From the NCBI GenBank assembly GCA_040384465.1, contig JAZKJF010000003.1, forward strand, positions 310,001 through 374,000: a DNA stretch of 64,000 bases, in the 5' to 3' direction. This stretch comes from UBA5078 sp040384465 (GTDB lineage: Bacteria > Pseudomonadota > Gammaproteobacteria > Pseudomonadales > Pseudohongiellaceae). The notes beneath the pieces are model-generated. The model saw nothing but the letters and a program-made list of their open reading frames with translations. It had not been told where the DNA came from and made no database searches. Position 1 is the stretch's first letter, and each line of letters starts with the position of its first letter. Of this stretch, positions 25,376 through 33,700 are shown one piece after another. Position numbers and translations under genes: made by a program.

Positions 25376-26920
25376 TCAAACATACTCAATCCCCGTCACC
25401 GCCAGACCCACCAAATTGATATTGCTTTGGTTGAGCGCGTGGTCTGCCGCCAGCAGACCCAGGTCCTCACGGGACATCGCCCCGCTGTCAAGCAGGCCGC
25501 GAAGTTGGTTCATGTCAGCGGAGCCAGGCGCATACCCTGCGACATTCGAATACAACAGGTTGACGACAGCGGCATTGCTGGCACCACTGCCCAGCTTGAC
25601 GTCCAGCGCCAACTTCATCAGCTCCTTGTAGGAGCCGCCTCTGTCAAGGTACGCGAGTCCTGCGCCCATGTACTCCTTGTTGGAGACCCATGCAGGTCCG
25701 AACACGGCACCGATGAGCCTGGCTGTCTGGCCTGCCGCACCGGTGATGTCCAGTGCTACTTTGCCATCGCTGAACTGCAGACGCTCTATCCCGGTCAGTC
25801 CGTCTTGCCAACCGTCGGGTTTCCTCACCAGGAACTGTTTGACATCGATCGTCTGGTCGCCGGTCACGCGGTTGCCGACAATGCCGTAAGCACTTTTCGC
25901 TCCGTTGTAGACCACTGTATCGACGCCGCCGCCACCCTCGATGATGTCGCTGCCACCTTTGCCGTTGATGGTGTTGGGAAGATAGTTCCCCGTGATGCGA
26001 TCGTGGCCGTTGGTGGCAATCACGTTCTCGATCACAACCCCTTCCGCGATGCTGATCCGCAGGAAGCCAACACTGTCGGAGGTGATGGCCGAATCGCGCA
26101 GGCTCAGATTGATGATGGTGGCCGGCGATAGGTTGGTGAGGTCTCGATTGCTAGTGTTGGTGATCTCGATCGTGTCGGTGCCGCGCACATCCCAGATCGT
26201 GGACGTCCGAACCGCTGCCAGGTCAAAAGTGTAGGTATTGTCGCCGACGGTCGGAGACGTGGTGGTGTTGACGCCATACAGATGCTGTATTGCCAGAATA
26301 TCATAGGGCATCGGAGTATGCGGAAAGCTGAGCCCGGTACCCGTGTAGGCCATGACCGTGTACAGATAGGTGCTTTCATTTGCCGGAAGCGCAGGGGTGC
26401 TGCGGGTTTCACTCGAATTGAAGGGATGTGACAGACCAAGCGCGTGGCCCACTTCGTGCAACAGCGTATAGTAATTGGCGCTGCCCGGCGCAAAGCTCTG
26501 AAAGGCCAGATTGAAATTCAGCCAGACATCGCCAGCATGGGCAAAACTGGAAGGACCGTAGGCATAGGCGGATTGTCCGCTTGCCACAGAAAGCGAGAAC
26601 GCGAAGCGCAGATCGCCCACTGTGTCACCGTCAGGAACCTCGGTGAACGTCAGACTTGAGACCGTGGCCCACTCGGCCAGGACATTGCGCACAGCCGCCT
26701 TCTGAATGGCGTTCAAGCCCTCCCACTGCCCAGAGGCCGCTTCGCCTCGGCCATAGCCAGCTGCGAATTTCGAACCGGAAGCAGGAAAACTGTAGGTGAT
26801 GTTCTTGTTCTGCCAGATCAGCGGCGCGCCATTGGTGAAGTAGGCTTCGAGGGCGGCGACGCGGTAATCCGGGGATACCGGACGATTGACAACGGGAGAG
26901 CTGGTTGTGACGCTCGGCAT
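25376..26920 (-). CDS. M10 (serralysin-like) metalloprotease with RTX and DUF4214-like C-terminus
   Basis: A 514-residue protein; the ATG at 26920 follows AAGGTG. The zinc site HEVGHALGLSH (H155, E156, H159, H165) and a Met-turn TVMAYTG identify family M10. After the protease comes a short RTX-like beta-roll (GGSDIIEGGGGVDTVVYNG) and a C-terminal helical domain with DRGGSYKELMKLAL and LLDSGAMSREDLGLLAA, like DUF4214. No Sec signal is present, consistent with type I secretion; no exporter genes are nearby. The downstream partner is an exported EEP hydrolase. Confidence 0.88.
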   Translation of the reverse strand: MPSVTTSSPVVNRPVSPDYRVAALEAYFTNGAPLIWQNKNITYSFPASGSKFAAGYGRGEAASGQWEGLNAIQKAAVRNVLAEWATVSSLTFTEVPDGDTVGDLRFAFSLSVASGQSAYAYGPSSFAHAGDVWLNFNLAFQSFAPGSANYYTLLHEVGHALGLSHPFNSSETRSTPALPANESTYLYTVMAYTGTGLSFPHTPMPYDILAIQHLYGVNTTTSPTVGDNTYTFDLAAVRTSTIWDVRGTDTIEITNTSNRDLTNLSPATIINLSLRDSAITSDSVGFLRISIAEGVVIENVIATNGHDRITGNYLPNTINGKGGSDIIEGGGGVDTVVYNGAKSAYGIVGNRVTGDQTIDVKQFLVRKPDGWQDGLTGIERLQFSDGKVALDITGAAGQTARLIGAVFGPAWVSNKEYMGAGLAYLDRGGSYKELMKLALDVKLGSGASNAAVVNLLYSNVAGYAPGSADMNQLRGLLDSGAMSREDLGLLAADHALNQSNINLVGLAVTGIEYV

Positions 26921-26937
26921 GCGGACACCTTGATTGA

Positions 26938-27150
26938 TCACTGAGGAAGGGCGGCCTCAGAATCACTCGATTCCCTAAGCTCGTCAAGCATTCGCACAAT
27001 TTCCAAGTGGCCATGATCGCGGATGTGACGTCCCCCGTTCTTCAGTAGCACTCAGCTTTAGAGTCCGGGGTTCAGTACAACCTGCCTTTTCTTCAGTTGC
27101 TTTGCGTACATCAGTGGCGTCATTCCGTCGAGTGGCTTTTGGATGGTGAA
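26938..27150 (-). pseudogene. Remnant of an ankyrin-repeat protein
   Basis: Reading leftward in one frame from 27150: a segment with PLDGMTPLMYAKQLKK, in-frame stops at about 27058 and 27052, then LLKNGGRHIRDHGHLEIVRM and a stop at 26938. Both pieces match the ankyrin consensus (DGxTPLxYA and GHLEIVxxL). It abuts the tRNA-derived repeat at 27155, so it is probably a cut and decayed cargo gene. Confidence 0.6.
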
Positions 27151-27154
27151 GTGA

Positions 27155-27213
27155 CGGACTCATAATCCGTTGGTCCCTGGTTCAAGTCGAGGTGGGCCCA
27201 CCAAATTCCTCAG
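27155..27213 (+). repeat. Direct repeat copy 2: degenerate tRNA-Ile2 3' end
   Basis: Matches tRNA-Ile2 from the anticodon stem through CCA and on to AAATTCCTCAG. One change breaks the T stem (G52-G62 mismatch), so this copy is not maintained as tRNA. Similarity to the other two copies fades over the next ~30 bases. The ~270 bases from here to the mqsA start hold no other gene I can support. Confidence 0.8.
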
Positions 27214-27424
27214 TTTTCCTTCGAAAGCCTCTTCCCCTTCATTTGAACAGCATTAACCCATTGTTTTATATTGGAAACTTTCGACTACCGCACAAATGCA
27301 CTCGATTGTTCGTGCAGACTGACGAGCATCTATACTCTTCGTACAGAGTTCAGACTTTGATCTCTCAAATACACGGTTGCCCGCCTGATTGACAGCGCCC
27401 AACTATTAACCAAGTTGCTGAAAA

Positions 27425-27439
27425 TAACCAAGAAGGTTA
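27425..27439. promoter_or_regulatory. Candidate MqsA operator
   Basis: TAACC-AAGAA-GGTTA is a perfect 5-bp-arm palindrome 44 bases before the mqsA ATG; a half site TTAACC lies at about 27406. It resembles the AACCT-N3-AGGTT operator of E. coli mqsRA with a wider spacer. Confidence 0.5.
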
Positions 27440-27483
27440 AATTCAAGCTATGGAGAAATTGTGTCCTTCAAGGAGCTATAACG

Positions 27484-27885
27484 ATGAAATGTCCGGTTTG
27501 TGGTGCAGCAGAACTGATGCACGACACGCGCAACCTGCCTTACACCTACAAGGGCGAGACAACTGTCGTCGCGGCAGTGACGGGCGATTTCTGCCCAGCC
27601 TGTGCAGAATCTATTCTTGACGCAGGTGAAACCAACCGGGTTATGCGTGAAATGAGCGCTTTTTCCAAACAAGTCAATGCGGCGATTGTTGATCCGGCTT
27701 TTATCGTCACGGTGCGCAAAAAGCTCAACCTTGACCAGCGTCAGGCAGCTGAAATTTTTGGCGGTGGCATCAATGCCTTTTCGCGCTACGAAAACGGCAA
27801 AACCAAACCCCCAGTGGCCTTGATCAAACTGCTCAAGTTACTGGATCGGCACCCCAACCTGATTGATGAGATCAGGACGGCTTGA
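27484..27885 (+). CDS. MqsA-type antitoxin/regulator without a toxin
   Basis: A 133-residue protein starting at ATG 27484 after AAGGAGC. The N-terminal zinc-binding domain has CPVCG and CPAC pairs; the C-terminal XRE helix-turn-helix reads LDQRQAAEIFGGGINAFSRYENG. In known systems MqsA neutralises the RNase MqsR and represses its own operon. No MqsR-like reading frame lies upstream between the repeat at 27155 and this gene, nor downstream before 28042. It therefore looks like an orphan, perhaps retained as anti-addiction or regulator. Confidence 0.85.
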   Translation: MKCPVCGAAELMHDTRNLPYTYKGETTVVAAVTGDFCPACAESILDAGETNRVMREMSAFSKQVNAAIVDPAFIVTVRKKLNLDQRQAAEIFGGGINAFSRYENGKTKPPVALIKLLKLLDRHPNLIDEIRTA

Positions 27886-27898
27886 GGCCTGACTTTTT

Positions 27899-27952
27899 CG
27901 AAAGTGGGGGTACTACTCGATTTTATGAACGCCCCACTTTCGGACTATTTTT
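27899..27952 (+). terminator. Terminator after the MqsA-type gene
   Basis: CGAAAGTGGGG (27899-27909) and CCCCACTTTCG (27932-27942) form a perfect 11-bp stem with a 22-base loop, followed by an ATTTTTAG run. An ATTTTTAGCTTTTAGTG direct repeat follows immediately. Confidence 0.7.
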
Positions 27953-28041
27953 AGCTTTTAGTGCCGTACGATTTTTAGCTTTTAGTGTTGTGGCTTTGCT
28001 GGCTTAAGCTGTCCGCACAATCGAATGCTGCGTTGATGTCG

Positions 28042-28198
28042 GCAGCGGACTCATAATCCGTTGGTCCCAGGTTCAAGTCCTGGTGGGCCCACCAAATTCT
28101 TCAGATTTCCTTCGAAAAACCTCTTACGTTTCATCTGATTAGCTGGCGAACAACGGACTTTTGGCCGGTTGGGGCGACGGACTATGCATCCGTTGCTT
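28042..28198 (+). repeat. Direct repeat copy 3: tRNA-Ile2 3' part plus flank (attR-like)
   Basis: About 92% identical by eye to 24223-24380. Its T stem carries the paired change A51-T63 instead of T51-A63, so the folded arm stays intact. The stretch from the MqsA terminator to the next gene at 28258 consists mainly of this repeat. Confidence 0.88.
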
Positions 28199-28257
28199 GG
28201 ATACCAGCGTTGGAATTATTCTGTACCGGCGACAAACCAACTCAAGAGGTGTATCTA

Positions 28258-29520
28258 TTGTCCAAATCCCGAGATGACTTTTCAAAGCCAACAGTTTGTC
28301 TTATAGGTCAGCGAGCAGGCTATATATGCGCATTTCCAGGTTGTAATCAGCTCACTATCGGTCCTTCAGATGATCGGGTATCTGGTATCAGCATGGTAGG
28401 AATTGCAGCGCACATCACTGCCGCCTCAAGCCGAGGGCCACGCTATGACACAACTATCACGCCCGAAGAGCGCTCTAGTGAAGCTAATGGTATATGGATG
28501 TGTCAGGTTCATGGAAAACTAATCGATGACACGCAGAGCACCCATACAACCGACCAATTGAAGCGTTGGAAGAAGCAACATGAGGAGTGGGTATTTGCCC
28601 GAGTTGCCTGTGCTGACAGCACACTTAAGCACGGCATCACAAGCATATCGATCAACAGAATTGGACCGTTTCGAGAAAGCACTACAATCTCGTTAGGACA
28701 ACATAATGTAGTGTTTGGCTCAAACGGCTCTGGAAAATCGAGTCTCTGTGAAAGCATTGCAGCTTTCTCAGGCGGGAAAAATTTTGAAAGCTTTTGCAAT
28801 CGATGGTCACTCTTTGGTGAACGCTCTCCAGGGATGTCAATAGAGGCATCAATTTCGGTAAACGGCTCCCGCACAACTGTCCTGCTCAGCGAAGAAGCTA
28901 CCGCCCTCAAGAATGTTCTTAAACGTCATCAAACCCGTCTTCATGTAGAGGTAAACGGCAATGTATCGGCCCATTGGCCACGCTCATTGTTTAATGTCAT
29001 CTATCTAGACAAACCAGAATTAAAACCTAACTCTCTGAAAAATGGCTTCCGCCGCGACCTTCGTGCGCTGGCGGCCCAGTTCGGGCTGGACGAAGACCAA
29101 GTATGGGATGCGTTGCGCGAGGAATTGTTCTGCAACTCTACTTTCGGCTCTCGCATACGGCGGGTCGGTGCGTATCTAGCCGAGGTCCGAACGACCGGGA
29201 GTCAACATTTTTTACCGGCAGAAGCCATCAGCGGGTCCGAGCGCTTATTCACTCTATTTGACATCATGCTAAGAATGATACGTACCGATCCTCGACCTAC
29301 ACCCTGGGTGATTATTGTTGACTCCAGTTACTTTCTCGGACTCGATACCAACAACAAACGCCGCTTGGTCAAGGCACTCAATACCCTCGACAAATCTGAC
29401 GTTCAGACTATCGTATGTGTAAATTCTCAAGAGGAGGCCATCACTCTTACCGCTGAGGATACCGAACGATGGATTGGCTCAAGCACTGCGGGTACATTGA
29501 CGGTTCACGCGTTTATATAG
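28258..29520 (+). CDS. HNH nuclease-ATPase fusion, putative defence protein
   Basis: About 420 residues from TTG 28258 (AGAGGTG upstream); an earlier TTG at 28210 is possible. N-terminal HNH-type domain: C24-x4-C29, H52 in AAHITAAS, N77 and C82-x2-H85 (NGIWMCQVHGKL). Then an SMC/ABC-like ATPase: Walker A GSNGSGKSS (154-162), signature-like ISGSER (324-329) and Walker B VIIVDSS (351-357), where the usual glutamate is Ser. The combination recalls Septu (PtuA ATPase plus PtuB HNH) in one chain and reversed order. Base composition is more AT-rich than the core genome. The following 272 bases show no clear gene. Confidence 0.75.
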   Translation: MSKSRDDFSKPTVCLIGQRAGYICAFPGCNQLTIGPSDDRVSGISMVGIAAHITAASSRGPRYDTTITPEERSSEANGIWMCQVHGKLIDDTQSTHTTDQLKRWKKQHEEWVFARVACADSTLKHGITSISINRIGPFRESTTISLGQHNVVFGSNGSGKSSLCESIAAFSGGKNFESFCNRWSLFGERSPGMSIEASISVNGSRTTVLLSEEATALKNVLKRHQTRLHVEVNGNVSAHWPRSLFNVIYLDKPELKPNSLKNGFRRDLRALAAQFGLDEDQVWDALREELFCNSTFGSRIRRVGAYLAEVRTTGSQHFLPAEAISGSERLFTLFDIMLRMIRTDPRPTPWVIIVDSSYFLGLDTNNKRRLVKALNTLDKSDVQTIVCVNSQEEAITLTAEDTERWIGSSTAGTLTVHAFI

Positions 29521-29792
29521 AGGTTTTGAGCACTATTAGGGAAATTGGGGTAATCCTTCCAATTGTTTAGGGTATCGTACAATTGCTCTGTAACCATCAG
29601 CCTTGTCTGTGTCAATTCCATCTGCCACAAAAATTATGGGCACAGTTCCTATTTTCATGATTTTATTACATCGAAACGGCTCTAAGCTCTTACTGATAGT
29701 AGTCGCTTCCGACGAACTGAACCCTCGACGCGAATACTCAATCGAGAAGCGAAAGGATAGAGAACAGAGGTTCTGTACCGTATAAGTGATTT

Positions 29793-30620
29793 TTAACGAT
29801 ACGATGACTCCGATTTCTTTACGGAAACGTTAGTGAAAAGATTTTGACGCAGGAATTCTTCAATCAAGTAAAGTGGGGTTGTATTTTTCGGGCCAACAAA
29901 GACTGATTCAACAGCTCTCACCCCATTTGGAATATCATTTTCAATATATGGCATCAACTTGCCTCGATCTGGACGGAAGCGCACATGCGGAAACGTCTTA
30001 GCAGAGAGCACATGGATTAGTCGGCTTTCTTCCTCTTCCTGAAAGGCTGCATGTTTCAAAGTGAATCGTTCTGACCAAGCCAAATCGAAAAACCTTTGAC
30101 TGAAGAATGACGAAATCTGACTTTCGGCACGCAATCGCTCCTCGTAGCCGTCAACGTCACCTTCCAAAAGCTCGCCGAGGCTTCCAGAGGACGCCTGTGC
30201 CCGAATTGCCTCTTCCACAATTTCAAAAATGGGTTTCAGCAAGGCTTCTTGGGCTTTTAGATCGTAGACTACATCTTTAAAGTGAATGGCATCCTGCCAA
30301 GAAGTGTTCCTCAAAAACTCTTCAGTAAAACCTATTGAGAATCCCATACCGTCATCCGCATAGCCCCTCCATTGACTCAGCATGTCCTCCTTTTTTGATA
30401 AGCAGAACGCTAAGCCATCGAAACTTCTCTCCAGCACTTCTAAGACATGATTAATGTCCAAGATGGGAGTCGAACTGAGTCTGTATCGCCGCTCCAATAT
30501 GTCTCTGAGAACTTTGCCCTCCAAACTGTCATTGGCCATCGTCATAGATGACAGCCTAATCTTCCGAGAGGAAATGATGCTGTGGAAAGCCGCAGTAGGG
30601 CAATAATGATATAGCGTCAT
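29793..30620 (-). CDS. DUF2971-family protein
   Basis: A 275-residue cytoplasmic protein. The family pattern is present: LYHYCPTAAFHSIISSRKIR at the start, then SMTMANDSLEG, AFCLSKKEDMLSQWRGYADDGMG and GFSIGF. DUF2971 proteins are common in phage-defence islands but have no established activity; the YHY and SQWRGYAD motifs resemble ADP-ribosyltransferase-like folds only loosely. It converges with the HNH-ATPase gene inside a block bracketed by 26-base direct repeats. Confidence 0.75.
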   Translation of the reverse strand: MTLYHYCPTAAFHSIISSRKIRLSSMTMANDSLEGKVLRDILERRYRLSSTPILDINHVLEVLERSFDGLAFCLSKKEDMLSQWRGYADDGMGFSIGFTEEFLRNTSWQDAIHFKDVVYDLKAQEALLKPIFEIVEEAIRAQASSGSLGELLEGDVDGYEERLRAESQISSFFSQRFFDLAWSERFTLKHAAFQEEEESRLIHVLSAKTFPHVRFRPDRGKLMPYIENDIPNGVRAVESVFVGPKNTTPLYLIEEFLRQNLFTNVSVKKSESSYR

Positions 30621-30713
30621 GTTGCAGTCTTGACCTCTCCTGATGAATGTCCCAATGAAGCCTCCCCTTTCTAAGCAGCGCTTCCTTCTACATTCTGGAG
30701 AGCTGGTATGAGA

Positions 30714-30739
30714 GACGAACTATGCATCCCTTGCTTGGA
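30714..30739 (+). repeat. Block-boundary repeat matching 28176-28201
   Basis: Twenty-four of 26 bases equal 28176-28201 (GACGAACTATGCATCCCTTG then CTTGGA). The two copies bracket the HNH-ATPase/DUF2971 block. Confidence 0.75.
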
Positions 30740-30775
30740 CGATGCACTTGAGCAACATAGAACGGCATTGCCCGA

Positions 30776-33700
30776 TCACGAGTTACGGCTCAGATCAATC
30801 ACCACCACATCGATACGCCCATGAAGTTCTAACGGCATAGCATTGACTAAGGCGACGCGCAGCCCCTCTGGTGTCTTGTACTTAGTATTTTTACGTCCTT
30901 CTACCTTCTCGTTCTGACCGAACCATAGTACGAGATAGATACCCTGCTGTTCTGCATCTGGGTGACTTGCGTACCGAGTATCAAGTTGCTCTGCAGCCGC
31001 TGTGAAAAGCTCGAGATGCCACTGCCCTTTCACCTCAATCACCAGAAGCCGCCTGCGCCCTTCAATCATCTCAGCCACGGTAATATCACAACGTGTGCTC
31101 TGTGCCATGTGGTGCTCGATAGCCACAGAAAGTCTTTGCGCGATCATATAGCTACGGAGCTCATCAACAATCCGATTGCGTGCCGTGTTCTCGATGACGT
31201 GCTTGTCACCGACATAGTAGGTACTAAGCTTATCTGTCTCGGAGTGCCGAATTTGGGCTTCGGCCTCGGTCAAAACCTCTACCATGAGGGCCCGCAAATC
31301 CTCGACGCTTGCAACTGAACGTTTTTCCAGCAGAGCAGAGATTTCTGCTGGAGAGGGTGCGCGGTAGTCCCTATGAGCAGCCTTGCGAACAACTGTTGCA
31401 CGGACAGCAAGTAGGTCGCTTCTATAGCTGGCGAAGCGGTTGTCATTCAGCAGTTTATCTAGCACAGCAAGCGCCATTTGAGGATCATCGCGGCCAATAC
31501 GCCAAGGGATCTCCCTCATGAACCGATAAGCAGTTTCACCAGGGGGATCGCCTGTACCGTAGCTGCTAGGAAGTTCCACTTCTGGCCACTCGTCGACAAA
31601 TGCGTCGAGAACTTTGTAAAGCTTGTCGGCGGGCAACGATGGAGTTTCCGTTTCATCGTCGTGCCTAAACCTACTATTCAGCGATGCTATCCCAAGCAAC
31701 GTATTCTTATCGCCTTTCAGAACATCCCAAACGCGTTCATCGTCGTCGTGGAAGAAGGAATTCATAAGCCAATAATTTCGCCGGTCGATAAAACTCTGAG
31801 TGGACCCAAGCGCAGGTTCCGGCAGATATTGCTCAACTCTACATGCAATCAACGCTCGAATTTCAGCGCTAGGCCTACTACGAGCAGCCATCTTGAATAG
31901 GGAGGTTTCCGCATGCCTCGGCATTTTCGGGAAACGTTGAAGCCATTCTATTGGGAGTGTCGCTTGCAGCTCTTGAAATGGGGATTTGTATTCCAGCCAC
32001 GCGACGTTGGTGGGCGCTTCATCAGACAAAGACAATGACGGCTCTATATACTCTATTGCGAACTGCTTGATCTCTCCGGCTCCTTGAAACAAAAGACGAT
32101 TCACCTCGGCATCAAACGCCACGGCTTCCTCGTGCTCAATGCCGTTGCATTCGCCGCACACTGTTTTCACCGCGCGAAGGACGTTGGCTGCAATCCCTTC
32201 AAGTGCCCCATTTTCACGCCAATGAAGAACACATGCGGCATGGAGCACCATCGCTATATTTATCCACTCACCTCGAGCAAGCTGTTCCAATGTCGGAACG
32301 TGATCGGCCAGAAATGGAAAGCAGTTTCGGAGAGCACGAAATGCGGTCTCGACATCATCAACCACATCCTTAAATTTCTCTGACTCATAAAGATAGTTGT
32401 AAGCAAGAATCTCCAACCACCCCCAGTGCTGACCTGCTTCTATCTGCTCGCGATTATCACGGAGATAAGCAAAGTTGCTTGCCTTTACACTCGCTTCTCT
32501 CTTAGCGTAGCGCTTGGCTCTCCCTGCGAAAAACCGACGGTTTTCCCGCCAAGAACGCTTAGCAGCTCTGTCGCGCCTAGCCCATGCCTGCATAAGCTCG
32601 GCCTTCTTGCGTGACTGTGCACGCATTGTCGTCCGCTGCTCATCAGGCCCTTTGGATGGTCGGCCCCAGTTGTGTGAACGCCACAGCGCTTCCCAAAGAG
32701 GCGCCAATCCCTGATCAAAAGCGTGCTGGACGGCGACACCAATGTCCTCTGCCTTGAAAAGCAAACCAGCATGTGCGTGACTAGAAAAAAGATCGCGCTC
32801 AATCTCGGTACACTCTTCGAAAGTGTTGCCAGCCGAAAGCGCAATTCTCTGAATGGCCTGTCGTAACTCATGATCTTCTGAAAGAACTCGGACTGACGCG
32901 CTACTTTCCACAGTAATGGAGTGAGGAAAGTGCAGATTCCTGATCCAATTCCAAACGCGGGCCGGGTTGTGCGGTCGCACTTCAACTTCGAAATGTCGAT
33001 CTAGAAGCCCTCCAACGATCTTACTTATTCCGTGTCTACATTCGCACGCGTAAGCATTTTTCGGACAGCATGTGCATTGGATACTCGCTGAAAGTTCATC
33101 AAGATATTCAGCTATGCCATCCGCAGGAAATTGGCGGAAGAATACTTTTATGAAGTAACGGGATAGTCCATCACGGTGTCGCCCACGCATACTTGCTGGG
33201 TAGAGAGTGGCAAGGCTGCACAGAAGTTCGATAACCTTTTGAGACGCCAGTCCTACAACCCCACGTTTAAGCACTCCCCGCGTAAGTATTTGCATGGCCG
33301 TCGCACTTCCTTCAGCAAGAAGGGCATCAACGACATTGAAAGGGTCAAACTTCTCCAAGTCTAGAAGCAAATTGACGGCTGCCAACCGTTCGGAATCATT
33401 AGCCTTCGCGTCGAGAGTGAGCGCTATCAGGTCGGCGTCCAACTTCTCAACAATGGACGTGCCATTAATTAGCTCCAGTATAAGGCCGCGAAGGTGCGTT
33501 TCTTCTCGTCCCGCAAGAACCGGTCGTAAAGCTGCAATAGTTTCGTCAGAGAAGAACTGGCCGACGTTGAATGAACGCCATTCATCGCTTCGACGAAAAT
33601 ATGGGTCAGTTTCCGCAAACCTCTGGAGGCTTTCGATCAAAAGCAGTTTGTTCTTGGGAAGCAACTGCGCTGGATCGCCGTTGGCAAGTACAGCATATGG

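Noticed and set aside
25625..25640. TGTAGGAGCCGCCTC in the M10 protease gene as a REP half-site
   Set aside because: It is a single short match with no inverted partner and codes for a conserved-looking GGSYKELM helix of the DUF4214-like domain.
27192..27392. Sixty-six-codon frame upstream of the MqsA-type gene as a possible MqsR toxin
   Set aside because: It begins inside the tRNA-derived repeat and shows none of the MqsR/RelE-fold sequence features.
29603..29785. Sixty-codon open frame between the HNH-ATPase and DUF2971 genes
   Set aside because: No ribosome-binding site, no protein-like features, and it lies in AT-rich spacer sequence.
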